A stretch of 64,000 nucleotides of DNA, taken from the NCBI GenBank assembly GCA_026261815.1, contig JAMPIT010000890.1, positions 7,594,001 through 7,658,000 on the forward strand, written 5' to 3'. How positions within the stretch are numbered: position 1 is the first letter of the stretch; every line of letters starts with the position of its first letter. The translations under genes were made by a program, and so were the position numbers. The notes below the pieces were generated by a model that had not been told where the DNA came from, ran no database searches, and saw only the letters and a list, made by a program, of their open reading frames with translations. This DNA comes from Monarcha castaneiventris obscurior. Its lineage: Eukaryota; Chordata; Aves; Passeriformes; Monarchidae. This document shows, piece after piece, positions 26,741 through 39,684 of the stretch.

Positions 26741-29700
26741 GTGTGTTAAACCAGCCCTGGAGGCATTACTCCAGAGGCATGACTGATCAGCCAAGGTCTG
26801 CGAAGAGATACTTTAAACAATAATTTGTGTTTCTTTTTTTCTGTGTACCCCAGAATATGCACAGAGCAAGGCAGTAGTGACAGTACTTCAAATTTTCACT
26901 ACCATGCATGTAGTACCTGGCACGGTACCTGCATTTGCAGGACTTAGTTGCAACTTCATAGTGAGAAGAACACCCATGAAGACCTAATTTAGTTTTCACC
27001 TACCCAAAGATGATCTGGTAAAGTCCTCTTTGAGCAATAAAGTAGTCTTCTTATAGCCCTTATACCAAGGATATTTCTTCAGATTGGTAGCTATAGGATT
27101 TCTGGAGGGAGGGTGATCCTTTAAAGCTGAGGCACTCAATTATAAGATCTTAAAGGAACTATTTGATGGATTTCCTGATTAAAAAATCTTATTGTCCTGT
27201 GTAACCTTCGAAAAAAATATATCAAAATCAATTATTTGAATATATGAAAATGCAAGAGTACTAAATGCAAGAATGCTAATTCTACATGTTAACTTTTTCT
27301 CCACATTCCTGAGTGCCTCCCAAAGGTAGGAAAGCTTTTGCAAGAAGGAGAAAAAGAGGACAAGACTGACTAATGAGTATCTGGATCATAATACCAACTT
27401 AAAGGAGGTAGGATTAAGACAGAACTTATTGTAGTGCTCAATTTCATCATTTAATATCCTTTTGTTACAGCTTCCATGGCTTCAATTTCTTTTGGAAAGA
27501 TGATAGTAAAGATTAGCATTTTCTTCAACTCCTAAAATAGAAATGCATATATTTTGCATGTTGGCATTTTCATTTTTTCCCTTGGCCTTCATTTTCTGAA
27601 TGCAGTGAGAATATGCAATGTGAGGGAATTATTTAATGCTTTTCTTTTTACCTTTGTAAATAATTTTGGAAAAGAAAAGCTTTCCTAGATTTATAAATGT
27701 TAGAATATTCATTGGTAAAGGAGAAACATATTTTTTTTTTAGCTCTGTTTCTTCTGAGTGGCAAGGCACATCTGTTTTCTAAAAGTTTTTTGTTTATTAT
27801 TTAGTTACCTGCATAATTAGAAAGAATCTTAGGCTTGCTGATAATTTCAAATATAGAGAACTTGACACATGGCTATCCTATTTTAAAACAGTGATCTACA
27901 GGAAAGAAAATAACTTCCTAAATAATTATTAAACCTTGATTGTTTTCTGTTTTGACATAGCTGACTACCCTTTCTTTGGATAGACTGTTTTTGATGAAAA
28001 TGACACATTTATATTCACAAATATCACTTCCTTTTGAAATTGTCTGTACTGTTCAACAGAGGTCTATGGATCATTGCACGGCCCTCAGACAATGATGGGA
28101 TATTTCATTATGCCCTTATCAAAGAATGTGCTATGTAATGTGATTGTGAGTCATTTTTTTCAATTAAGGTGTACCAGTTTCCAGTTATAATTCTCTTCCT
28201 AGCTAATAATATTTCTTCAGTCTCATTAAGGTTTGTTATGCAAGTATCAGTTGAGAACTATAATTTAGTTCTTCTGCAAGTAACAAAAGGAAAGAACTGA
28301 GGAAGGAGACCCAGCTCATTTGATAGTTCAAGCTTTCACAAACAGTTCTAAACAGAGCTTGAAAAATAAAGCATACAGTTTGAACTTCATTCAGCCTCCT
28401 ACACTGACCTTGTTCCTGCTGTCCTTATTGCAGGGAAAATCCTGTTTCACCTCTGGCGGTAACTTTACATCCAGGCTTACAGGACAACATTTTCTTTGCT
28501 TTTTAAGGACTCAGTCTTCTTGTAGGAAACAAATATCTGTAATTACTCAGCAATAAAGGTTAAAAACATGTTGTTAGATCTCTGTGAAAATGCAACAATC
28601 TTGTGCATGTTTAATTGCTGCTATCTATCTAACACACATGCAAGGAACACTACTACCGTTTTATTATATTAATATTCCTTATAATAGTTACACTATATAT
28701 CATTCTTTCTCGCTTTCTCTCTCTCTTCTATTTTATTTTAATTTGGAATTTATTAAAAATCATATTCTGATGTTCTTTCTGCTGTTGGGTAGTAATTTTC
28801 TCAGCAAATACTAACTCAGGCTACTGGCAAAGCAAAGTGTTGTTCAATATGATTAAGGATATTGGAATTACCCTAAATTGTTAATCTTGTACAAATACGA
28901 TTGTATTTGAAGTTCTTGTATTCTGGAGATGGGGGAAAATTGATCTCTTAAATTGAGTTAGAAATATAATATTAATAAATTGAGATTTATACACTGAACC
29001 ACCTTCAGTGTAATTTGTTTTGTACAGATTATAAGGCATAAGGGACATTTTCTCTCTGTATTTCAACAGAAATTCAGTAGTCTAATAAATGTGCAAGGGA
29101 TTTAAATTAGTTTGAATTTATACTTCTATGATTTAAAGTATTCATATATTGCAATCAAGGCGTGGCCTTTTTCCCTGAGTTACTGCACTAAAATATTTTC
29201 AATAACACCACAACTTCACGACTTTATGGCTGGATTGTCAAGTAGAATATGTTTTTGTCTAGTCCTTAATGGGATGCTTGGCTGGAACATCCACAATGGG
29301 AATGATGGTTTGGGGGTCCACCCCCACCCCCTCCACCCCCAGTCCTTTACAGTTCAGATTGTGCCTAATTGAATTCACATTTATATTTAGGTTGAGTAGA
29401 AATGAGGGGTTGTATCTGTATGCAAAATATGGGCTGACAGCAATTTCTGCCCCGGGTGCCTCTAGATCTCAGTGATTTGGTGGTGAAGGTGATTACCTGC
29501 TATTAGTCACAACAATGGGCTTCTGGGCATAACAGCACTGAACTAGACAAAAAGCCTAAAATGCCGTAGAATCAGCAATGACAGGACCCAGGTGGATGAA
29601 GAAAAAGAGCAGCTTTGCTGCTGAACTTAAAAGGCAGCTCTTATACCTCTCCCCCTTTAAACTTAAGGGAAAGAAAAAGAAAGCAATGGTGGGTGGAGCA

Positions 29701-31760
29701 GTGAACCACAGACAGTTTCAGACAGTCTGTTTAAACTGTGAGGAAAAATATCTTGAGGCAAAATGTTTGGTTTTGTGACACAGTTTAGTCAAATATATAT
29801 GGGGATGGTTTAGCTGTGCGGAGCAGTGCGCTGCTTTCACCATCACAACTGCAGCAGCTGATAAAGTTGCCTTCTTCAGAAGTGAAAGGACTTCTGAGAA
29901 AATGTGGGGATATTCACTTCCCTGAAATGTCTGTTTATTCACGAAAAGTTGCCTTGACACTAAATGGACTTTCTGCCACATCCATTAAGCCATTGAATGT
30001 TCATTGTGATTGCAGACCAGGAGCATCCCTTATGCCACATAAACAAGCTGTAACTACTGTAATGGGAAAAGGATGATGTGGTTGTGGCTAATATTAGGCA
30101 CAGCATTGCAGTCCTACACTAATAGAATGTCTAATGATAATAACAATAGTGATTATAATATCTTATGTCTCTTTCCATGTACTGTGTTTAGATTCAAGTG
30201 GAGGCAGTGACGTGTCTGAGCTAGGGAAAACACTGGAAAAGAATAGATAGTAATCTTAAAACTTGTAAATACTTTCTGAACAAAAGATTAAGGAAGCAAA
30301 CCTCTAGAGGAGAATGGCAATCCATAGAAGTTCATGCTCTAAAGGATGAAGCAAATGAGGTGGTCCAGTCTATCTCATGAAGGTCAAATGGCTGGGTGGC
30401 CAAGAGCATTTCTTTTTTTCTTATGCACGTACAAAGTGCTGTTACCTAAAAGGAGTGGTCTTCATTCAGCACACTTGTATGAAAGGATCTCAGACAAAAT
30501 TGGGGGTTTACAGCTGGTCTTTTGGGTGACTTTACAGTATCTGAGTCAATTTACTTCATAAGTGTCACAGAACTTCAGTAGCACACGCACCTATAGGACA
30601 CACAGCTGTTTAGAGAAAATCCATTTCAGCTCATGCGGTGTGGTAGAAGATGAATAGAGGCTTCCTGACTCTCAAATTAAGGGAACAAAGTGGAAATTGA
30701 GCATGAAAAGTGCTTAACAGTGCAGCAAAAGATAGGATTACTAAAGAAAATAAATCTATTTTGTTACGAAATTGTAGCTTAGAATTGTAAAGTTTAAAAA
30801 TGGTCACAGCTCTCTAATTATATCCTATTGTCCCTAGTGCATGAATGAAAATGGAAAGAATGAGCATAATGTTTTGATCTGAAACAGCTTGTTTAAAGTA
30901 GTGTTGAGATGGATGAAAGCAACCACAATATGTAGTTATTCTTTATGTCATCATTTTAATTCATTATTAATATAGTCTATTATAAATTTATGTAATCAAC
31001 AGAGGATATTAAGGAGACTTCTTTCTCAGTTGGTAATAAAAATACAGTGCATAAACAGTAAGCAGGTTTTTGGAGGGGGAATTATGTTAGCAAGGGGTTT
31101 TTTTTGGATCTTGATTAGTTTTGCTGTGTTGAGGGCTATTGAACTTTTTAAACCACAACAGTAATTTAAAATTTTCTTTAGACCCTGACTTTTTGACTGA
31201 AACAAAAACACATTTAAAGGAAACTCATTCATTAATACTTAACCTAGGTATATAGTAGCAAATCGTAAAGTAAGAAATCTTCATATCTTCATTTTCATGG
31301 AAAGAAAATCATAAAGTTAAACAGATCAGAGTAAAACGAGATGAAAATTAGATATGTAGCACTTGAGCTGCAATGATTTGTGTGATCTGTACTTATTTTT
31401 CTATTCTATCCTATTGTGCTATTTTTCTGGACACACTTCCATTGATATAAAGCTCTGTGATTATTTCTTAAAAATGACAAACCTTTTCATGTTCAGGTCA
31501 AAAAATTGATTTTCTTTTTTTTGTGTGTGTATAATTTTTTTTATCCAACAGTAGGTTGGAAATGTTTTCCAAGAAACTATTTTATTATTGAGGGCTGCAC
31601 ATTACCAGCATACAGAGAAATCTCTTTTTTTACTCTTTCAAAATAGAAGTTGCAGACTGAATTCCAGAAGAGGTAGAATTCAAAATCTCAAGAGATAAAT
31701 GGAAAAATATCTTCTAATCCCCATGTGAATAGGTAGGGAGGGGGGGAAAGAGAGAAAACA
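26741..31760. other. Unique noncoding segment
   Basis: AT-rich sequence with no recognisable gene. It includes a C-rich hairpin and i-motif-like patch at 29312-29340. The frames near 29578-30076 and 30346-30561 are short and match nothing I know. Confidence 0.55.
29312..29340. repeat. C-rich patch with GGGGGT/ACCCCC inverted repeat
   Basis: GGGGGT at 29312-29317 is followed two bases later by ACCCCC at 29320-29325, a 6-bp stem. Further five-C runs lie at 29327-29331 and 29336-29340. The minus strand therefore carries three runs of five G plus GG pairs, enough for a two-layer G-quadruplex. Surrounding DNA is AT-rich. Confidence 0.7.
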
Positions 31761-32190
31761 TGGAACCATGAAAATTAAAAGCTCTCTAAGATCAATGAGT
31801 CCAACCAGTAACCCAGCACTGCCAAGTCCATGACGAAGCCATGTCTGTACATGCCACATCTACACATCTTTTGAATATCTCCAGGAATGGCGACTCCACC
31901 ATTTCCCTGGGCAGCCTCTTCCAATGTTTGACAACCCTTTTGGTAAAGAAATTCTTCCTAATGCCTAATCTAAACCTCATCTGGCACAATTTGAGGCCAT
32001 TTCCTCTTGTCTTGTCACTTGATACTTGGGAGAAGTGACCAACCCCTGCCTGGCTACAGTCTCCTCTCAGGCAGCTGTAGATTGTGACAAGGTCTGCCCC
32101 ATGCATCCTCTTCTCTGGTTCCCTCAGCCACTCCTTATAGGACATGTGCTCAGCCCCTTCATCAGCTCCATTGCTCTTTTCTGGGCACAC
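31761..32190 (-). mobile_element. CR1 LINE, 5'-truncated 3' end
   Basis: This is an antisense-oriented CR1 copy. On the minus strand the frame starting at 32193 reads CPEKSNGADEGAEHMSY, then GVGHFSQVSSDKTRGNGLKL, RKNFFTKRVVKHWKRLPRE and EIFKRCVDVA, which is the conserved C-terminal region of CR1 ORF2. The stretch between EWLREPEKRM and YSCLRGDCSQ is shorter than in other copies, suggesting an internal deletion or frameshift patch. The 3' UTR follows down to about 31761, where a degenerate tail (ATGGTTCCATG) replaces the usual ATTCTATGA repeats. The break at about 32190 is the 5' truncation. The 157-codon frame on the opposite strand (32026-32499) begins inside this element and is an antisense artefact. 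Confidence 0.95.
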
Positions 32191-35100
32191 CAAAACGTGG
32201 CATCAACAAAAAGGAAGAGAGAATTCCCCTCAGACATCCACCTGTCAGTCCTGCTTTACAGAGGGCACGTAGCTTTCCCTGTGCACTGTATTGAGAGGGA
32301 TGTGGAGGAGACATGTCAGTATGGATTAGAGTACGACTTAGTTTGCTCAGAAAGACCTTTTAGAATGGGTGATCTAAATAAATGGAAAACAAGAGAGAAG
32401 TGCTGGGAGGTTGGTCTGGAATGCTTTTATTTGTGCTGGAGATACTGGTATCAATTGACAGTGAGACCAAGGGCTGCCATTGTAATGTTATTCTCCTGAG
32501 TAGTTAGAAGAACAGCTTCCCCTGCCTTCTGTTTTAAGTTTCTTATCTAGACACCCCAAATGATTACTTCTCCATTTTTATATTAAGTTAAGAATTCTGT
32601 TGCTGTACCAAGGTAAATGGAGGGAACAGTGATTAATGGAAGCAAGGCTATGTATCTGGTAAATTTTCAGAGTTGCCTAAGTGGTTAGCAATCAACTTGT
32701 TCGGTATTTGGTTTTTTAATCTATGTAGCTTTAGGTCATCATTCTGAAGCAAAGAAAGAGACACATCTTGAGCAGAAAATCATGGAGATAACTCATGTGA
32801 CTGTAGTATGACATTTTCCTACACTGGTGAGTTTTCTACATCAAAATATGACTGACTTGCATGGGTACAGTATCTGTACTATGACTATCACAAAACTGAA
32901 ACTCAAGATAAAACAGCTGTCACTTTGCCCATCTGTTTTTATATTTGAAGACATTTAATACAAGGAAAGAAAAAAAAAAAAGAAGATACAGATGATACAG
33001 ACGTCAAATCTTGAAAACCACAGTGGACAGACATGCCAAGAAGAGATTAGTTTGTTGTTCCTGTAGGACAGTTTGGGAGACTGTTAGAAAACAAATGGAG
33101 AGAAGTGCTCAGGTGGGTCCTTCAATGCAAAGGAGCCTTAAGGATGAGGAGGAGGATAATGATCAGAATCAGAGCAAGATCCTAGAGCAGAAAGCAAAGG
33201 TCAGGTGTCAGATACAGGGTCTGCCAGTAATTATTCTGTTTCTTTGTTGTGATGTAAAGGAACCTTCATAAAGATTGATTAAAGTCCAGGCCAGTTTTAT
33301 CAGTTCTGGGAACACAAGTGAGGAGATTTCTTTTTGAACAAGTACTGTTGGCTTGCTTGACTTGGACCGATTATGTCAAGTAAAACTGTCTTATACCACA
33401 TGTGTTTCATCCCAGTTTTTTCTGTGACCTAGAAATACTTTGCTCACAAGGAACTTTGACTTTGAAGAATAGAACTTATAATATGAGAAGAGGAAGTGCA
33501 ATGTAGAGCAAGTCACAGATCCATTGAGACTGAAATCTCGATAACTGAGAGAAGAGAAAAAGTACTTTGATACTCATATGAAGCCTTGTAATTGAACATT
33601 GGCTCACTCAAGTTACTGCTTCTATAAATTGAAGCGCACAATATAAAGTGACAATTTTCTCATGGGAAATACACAAGACCTTGGCCCTTTAACAAGATGT
33701 ATTCAAAGTAATGAAGCGCTGTTCTATGCATTACCTTCAGAAATATTGGCAATTTAAGACGTACCCATTAATAAATTAAAAATATCTTAATTTGGTGTTC
33801 TCAGTATGAGAAACCAACTTACGTCAGTCTGATGACTTAATTAAAAATAATAAGTTTTGTATACCATGTTTGTTTTTTATAACTGACAAGAGAGATAATT
33901 ATCAAGGCTGTAAAAATAATAGTTCGAACAGATTAGTTATTTATTTTTTCAGAAGAGTAGTGCAAGCTTTTAAAAGCTGCATGTGCAAACGCTTTGGCAG
34001 GATTTTACCCATCTCTGAAAATGAGCTCAAATCCTTCACTATAAGTGTTCCTTAGCTGTCCTTGCAGACGTATCATCCCTGAGCAATCTTGATCAGAACT
34101 TCTTATGATAGTATATAACATTCCATGCTGTACTATAGGAAATTGCCAAGTGAGGCCTTCAAAAATTGAGACTTGCTACTTTGTAGTTCTCTTTCTTCAG
34201 CAAATGGAGTCCTCCCTCCCCCCTCTCCCTGTTTACAAAGGACATTTCTAAACATTACTGAATGGAAAACAATTAGAAACTATAGAAAAATGTATGTGTC
34301 AATGGCTGTTCAAATAATTAAATCATTGGAAGAAATGTACTCTGCTGTTTGATCTAATAGTGATTTTATCCTAGTGATTTTCATGCAATAGGAACCTTCC
34401 AGACTTGACAAATTACAAGATGACTAAGCTCATGTGTGTGTTGTGAAGCTAAGACTGAGGTCTATGGAACCTGGTCACTATCTGCTGTAACAGAAGTGGG
34501 AGGGTCTTTCCAATGAAGCAGGCAGTTATTTATGAGTATGTCAGGGTACCCACCACTGGAAATGTCTAGTACTTTAATTACTAATTTAAGTAACTTAATT
34601 TCAGAACTGGCAGGTTTTTGTTCTCCACAAGTACTCAGGGATTTTTTTTCATCAACATAATCTCCAAATACTGAATGCAAGAGCATTTCATGTGATTGTA
34701 ACTCCAGGCAGTGTGGGTTATAAGAACACACCTTTTAGCTTTCAGTGCTGAACAGTGAGACACATCCTGCAGGAAAACACTCTAATATTACTATTCAACA
34801 ACACTCTAATTTTCATTCAACTTATTCAACACCCTAATATACTTCAACAACATATCATTGACTAGCTTGAGACCTCCCCTCTGTAATAATAATTTATACC
34901 ATCCACAATGGAGGAGGAAGCAACATTGTCCTGCCAGTCTTCAGATTGCCCTCAGGTATTCAGGTGCTCTTAGACAAAGCTGCAGCTTGAACCCTGTTGA
35001 GTGGAGGCAACCACATCCGTGACCCTCCCAGCAGCTGGAGCCATGGCAGTCAAGTTCATGGAAACTTGTAAAGTCTGTCCAATGTAATTCAAAATCATAG

Positions 35101-37954
35101 GAATGAAACTGTTAGTCTAGCTAGTTAATTTATGATTTTAGAGGCATGCCCTGGGATCCTAAAACTGATCTTCTCCACCTGACTGCTCTGAAGCATTTAA
35201 AAATGCTGCAAAGGTAAATGGGATTTTCAATGGTCTGCTTTTTTATCTTCAGGCAACAGACAGAATGTGATAATTTAATGATCAGCTAGAATCCCATCAT
35301 ATCTTCACTGCTGAGTTGGTGAAACTCAGGTTTTTTTTCTTCTATCTCTTAAATTAAATTACATTAAAATGACTGGAACATGTACTTTATTCATGATATC
35401 TTAAGGCCTCATCTACTTCTCTTACCCTTCTGTGTTTTTCTTTCTTAATGGTTATGTAAGAATTGTACCAAAGATAATTTTCCTCATTGATAAAACAGTT
35501 AACAACAAAACAGTTTTTCCATCCCTCATATAAATCAGTTTTGTTTTTCTTCCTCTAATCTTTATCATGAGCTGCTTTCACAATATGTACTTTTGTTCAA
35601 ATTTCAGAACCATGGACTTCCAAATGACTGCATTAGCAATCTCCTCTAAATTGAATCCATGTGTGTTATTAAAGCCCCATGATACAAAAGAACTGCCAAG
35701 AACCTGCAAACAGTTTCATTTTATTAATGTAATATTGCAAAAGTAGTCCAATGACTGCGATGGGAAAAATAATTTCAAACCTGAAAATATTAGATTCAAA
35801 AAACTTTCCTGGTTTTTCTGCAGTGTTCAGTTGTAACTTGCTCTCTCTGCTAAATGTGATTATTGGTAATATGGTATGTTAAAATATTACTTCTACCAGA
35901 CCCCAAAATATGAGAAGGGTATGATTATAAACTTTGTTTGTATTTAAAGTACCAATTCCTTGCACAGAAAATTTGGCTGCCTTGCTGATTTTGCAAATAA
36001 AGAAAGCCAATCATAGCTGTCTAGCAGCTATGGTTTTATAAAATAGAACCAAATTATTTCTTTAGCATTGATTTATATATGATTTTCCCGGACCACTTGA
36101 CTACCATGCAAACAGCTACAGAAAAGCTGGTCATCACTGATTTTACTTGGGTTTGCTGCAATGTGACATTAACAGCCAGCAATGGTTGTTAGTAGAAATT
36201 ATTTTTTCTAATGCTCTGCCCCCAAATCAGGAGCACTTCCTTTTGTTTTGTAAGATGTATTTGTCTGAACAGAAAACTATTTATTCTGTACAAACTTGAT
36301 TATAAAGCATCTTCATGCAGAGGGAAATTGAACTACTTTTGTCTTCTGAGGTAGAAAATAGAATATAAATATGTCAGTTCATATACTTTTTCTATCTGGT
36401 TATTCACTTTCTCTCCCATAACGGATATTTCATTCTATTTGAAGTGCCTTTGTTGTACCTTTCCTTCATGATAGCAGGAATGCAAGTCAATAAACAGAGA
36501 CTAATAAAGACATAGTATTCATTAGAGAGATTACAACTTTGGAGCATATTTCTCTAAGCTGAAATCAAGTATGCCAGTAGTATAAATTCATTTCTACCAG
36601 GACAAGCTGCTAACCAACATCACAGTTCCAAAGAAAATTATTGGTACATAATTAGACAGTTGATATTTGGAGGTTTTAGTTGTTGAATAGTTAAACTTTT
36701 GTATTTCTTATATGTTAAAATGCCCATGTACATGTGGTGGTGTGTGTTAGGGTACATTTGGCAACAGGATTGCTTGAAAGATTGTTTTACTTTAAGTGGT
36801 AAATTTCCAAGTGTTCAGAAGAAGAGTTTGTTTTTAAATATCTGGACTTCTGTGCCCTAGAATTTGCTGAAAGAATGAACCCCACAATAGCCACTGACCT
36901 GCTAGCAGTTGTATATGAAGCCTTCACCTGAATAGTTGTGCTCTGAGCAGATAATGTGACCTTTCCACAATGGAGTATGTGGAATTTCTAAGTGGATGAT
37001 ATTGTCTCTTTGCTTGCAGCTACAGTGCTTCAGTTTTATTTAGTTTTCTGTGTTTATAACTTAACATCATGGGAACAGTAGATAGTTACAGGGGCTTCTT
37101 AGGCTTATCGACAAGAGATATCTGAAAGGTGGCAGAATTAGATGACCCAAGTAGGGGATTAGACCTTTCTGCAGAAAACAACGGTAATTCATGGTGCAAA
37201 GTAAAGAAAGATTAGGTTTTTTTTTTTCACTGTAAGTTTACCGAACATGTTTTTATTTATCGTCCTTCAAAGGTATTTAAAGATGTGGGTCCGTGAGCAA
37301 AAAACAAAAGGGCACTCTACAAGGATGTATTCAAAGAGAAAACAAGTCTTAATTGGACTTTGGAACGATTAGTGCAAGGCTGTGTCTTTTCCTGTTTGGT
37401 GGAGGTGATTTTTCATGTATGTAGCTTTTTTTTTGTTTGTTGCTTTATTTTTTTCCCCTTCATTTCCTAGGAAACAAGCGTAGAACTCAGGCAGACTTAA
37501 AAACTTAAAAGCAAAACATTAAGTGCATGAAATGGTATAGAATGTGACACTTTAGTTAATGCAAACTAAATAAAACCTGTTTTCACTGCTCAGATGTGTC
37601 GATTGAATTTAAAGGAGAGATCAAACCTAAAGACATCTTAGACTTTGATTTGAATAGTATCTTAGTCACTGTTCGCACACCTGTACTCTCAATTTTAATC
37701 ACATAAGGACAGGACTAATGGATTTGCGTCAAGACCAATTTTTAAGTGCTTGGTTTGTATAGCTAGAAATTCCTCAAAGGTGAAACTTGCTGCGTGCATT
37801 AATACTGAAGGCAAAGCAAAACTGTATTCTGGTACCATGCAACAGTATTCTCTTGCTCCTGAGCAGAGCTGAAGGTGTAACTTGCATTTTTTTGGCATTG
37901 CTATAACTGGCATTTCATTTTGAGGGCCTGATCCAGCTTCTGTGATTGATTGAC
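32191..37954. other. Unique noncoding segment
   Basis: AT-rich sequence with no recognisable gene or transposon. From about 34860 to 37690 no open frame longer than 60 codons was seen on either strand. A degenerate minisatellite lies at 34776-34848. Confidence 0.6.
34776..34848. repeat. Degenerate minisatellite, about three units
   Basis: Three imperfect units of 22-27 bases share the pattern CAACACTCTAATATT...ATTCAAC. The clearest anchors are ACACTCTAAT near 34778, ACACTCTAAT at 34801 and ACACCCTAAT near 34829, each followed by TTCAAC. Confidence 0.6.
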
Positions 37955-38290
37955 TGTGGCAGAGTAGTAGAGAGAAGACTCTTGGTCAGGCACAAGAAGC
38001 ATGACTCTGATTATGTAGATGATCATGATTAGATTTATTGCTAATACAGCACCTCAACATTGGCAGTGCAGTAACATTATCAGGTCTAAAGGGCTGTAAT
38101 ATCAGGCAAGTTTGGCTAGAAACATACAGGTATAAAGCCTTTGGCCTTGCAGAATGCACAATTGCAAAGCAACAAAACACATCTGGAGCTGCGTTAGGAT
38201 TTTATTTCTGTATGTGACCAGATCTTTGTGCTTTTCCTCACGCATCTAGAAGGGAGTGTTTCCTATCTTCAGGATGGGCATAGCCTGAAG
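37955..38290 (-). mobile_element. Old solo-LTR-like element, copy B
   Basis: Sister copy of the element at 21725-22200. It starts TGTGGCAGAGTAGTAG on the + strand, so the minus strand ends ...CTCTGCCACA, the expected CA end of an LTR. On the minus strand AATAAA lies at about 38031-38036, some 75 bases before that end, in the position of an LTR polyadenylation signal. The 38-base core at 38139-38176 is identical to 22060-22097 of copy A. A TATAAAA on the minus strand at about 38380-38386 suggests that the U3 region and true boundary extend to 38.4 kb or beyond, but homology with copy A is too weak there to set it. No internal retroviral genes are seen beside it. Confidence 0.5.
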
Positions 38291-39397
38291 GCAGCCCTTC
38301 CAGAAGGAGGTATCCACAGGGAAGATAGATGCCTGCAGCCTTGGCAGAACTGTTTGCCCCATTGGCCCAGACTGCAGCAGCATTTTATACGGTTTTGCAA
38401 GCCAAAGTGCCCCGAAGTCAATTGAAATTCCCCCACATCCCCACCTTGGGAATGCATTAATTATGTGAGCATCCAGACAGTTCCTTCTGCAAATCCCACC
38501 TATCTTTTGTCATAGCTGCAGTCACATTGACATGAACTCCACTGAGAACAGGAGTGAGCTGTGCCAGAGTGGTGTTTCTTGACAACTGTGGGAGTCGGGT
38601 AGACCTACTCTTTCAGTAGCATACTGTGAAAACCTGTCAGACCATCATATTCACAGAGAAGTAACTTTTAAGAAAATTCAGAAATGCAATTAAAATTTAC
38701 TAAGCATTTGTAAAACTTGGTTCAAGAAAGAATGTTTAATTTGCAGATCAAAGTTGAGACAAGATTTAGTGTGGGGCTGCTTTAGCTCAAAGTGGGCAAA
38801 TGAAGGGATAAAGCAAAAGACTCATGAGCAAAATTCCGGTTAAAACGTTGGAATCAATGGTTTAGCTTAAGGACAATGGAAGGTAATGTAATGAAAAGGT
38901 TGCACTGGGACAGGCAGGACATTTATCTCTCCTGGCATCTTGTCTCTGATAGTGTCTGGGGGGAAAATGCAAATACTTGAGGGAGAGTATAAGGCTGTTG
39001 AGGCAAGTGCATAGTAATACTTCATTACTTTCCCAGCCTCAAACCATTTATAATTTGGAAAGTTACTGGGCTAGAAGAGCTTTCTGTGCAGTTTTATTAA
39101 CCCCCAATGCATTTCTCTTTCATGAAGGTACCCAGGCTGTTCTTGAACTTGTACTAACTTGCAGTATCCTGTGGCCAGGAATTCTACAGCTTTGTTACAA
39201 GCTTTGAGAGGAACGAACTACTTTCAGTTACTCAGAATTTTTCACGTAGGAATTTTAATTTGGAGCAATTTAGTGCTTGTACTAGAAGAGGTGGTGATCA
39301 CTGTAGACCCTTTTCCCTCCATGTCATTAATGTTTTAGTAGTTAGTTGCTGCACATCCATCTGTTTATTCAGACTGATAATTCTGTACCTATAATTA

Positions 39398-39465
39398 ATA
39401 GAATTCAGGTTGGAAGGATTTCAGGAAGTCTTCAAGTCTAAACCCACTCCTTTGTAAGGAATCCA
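39398..39465 (-). mobile_element. Old CR1 3' end fragment
   Basis: The + strand reads ATAGAATTCAGGTTGGAAGG, then TTTCAGGAAGTCTTCAAGTC and TAAACCC. This is a diverged reverse complement of the CR1 3' terminus (AGGTTGGAAGGGACCTCAGG type followed by TCCAACCCCC). No coding remnant is left. Divergence suggests it is much older than the 26 and 32 kb copies. Confidence 0.65.
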
Positions 39466-39637
39466 TCTTATCCTTTATCTTCTTTTTTGGAAGACTTTCC
39501 AGTTTTACCAGGGCCTGTGGAGAGAGAATCATACAGCACAGTCCATGAGATGCAAATTTGCTACGAGTTTATAGCATATTGTAATGAAATTTTCTTCTTA
39601 GTTTTTTTTTCCCTAGACACGTGTACCTATCTCCATT

Positions 39638-39684
39638 AAAAAAAAAAGCCAACAAAAAAAACCCAAAAAACCCACAAAACAAAC
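39638..39684. repeat. A-rich low-complexity tract
   Basis: A runs punctuated by CC and CCC. It may be the relic of a poly-A tail, but no element body is recognised. Confidence 0.7.

Noticed and set aside
32026..32499. Longest + strand open frame (157 codons)
   Set aside because: It starts antisense inside the CR1 copy at 31761-32190 and runs into unique DNA; no domain is visible.
33918..33935. AGTTCGAAC, tested as a tRNA B-box
   Set aside because: There is no A-box at the required distance and no cloverleaf pairing. No tRNA was found elsewhere in the window either.
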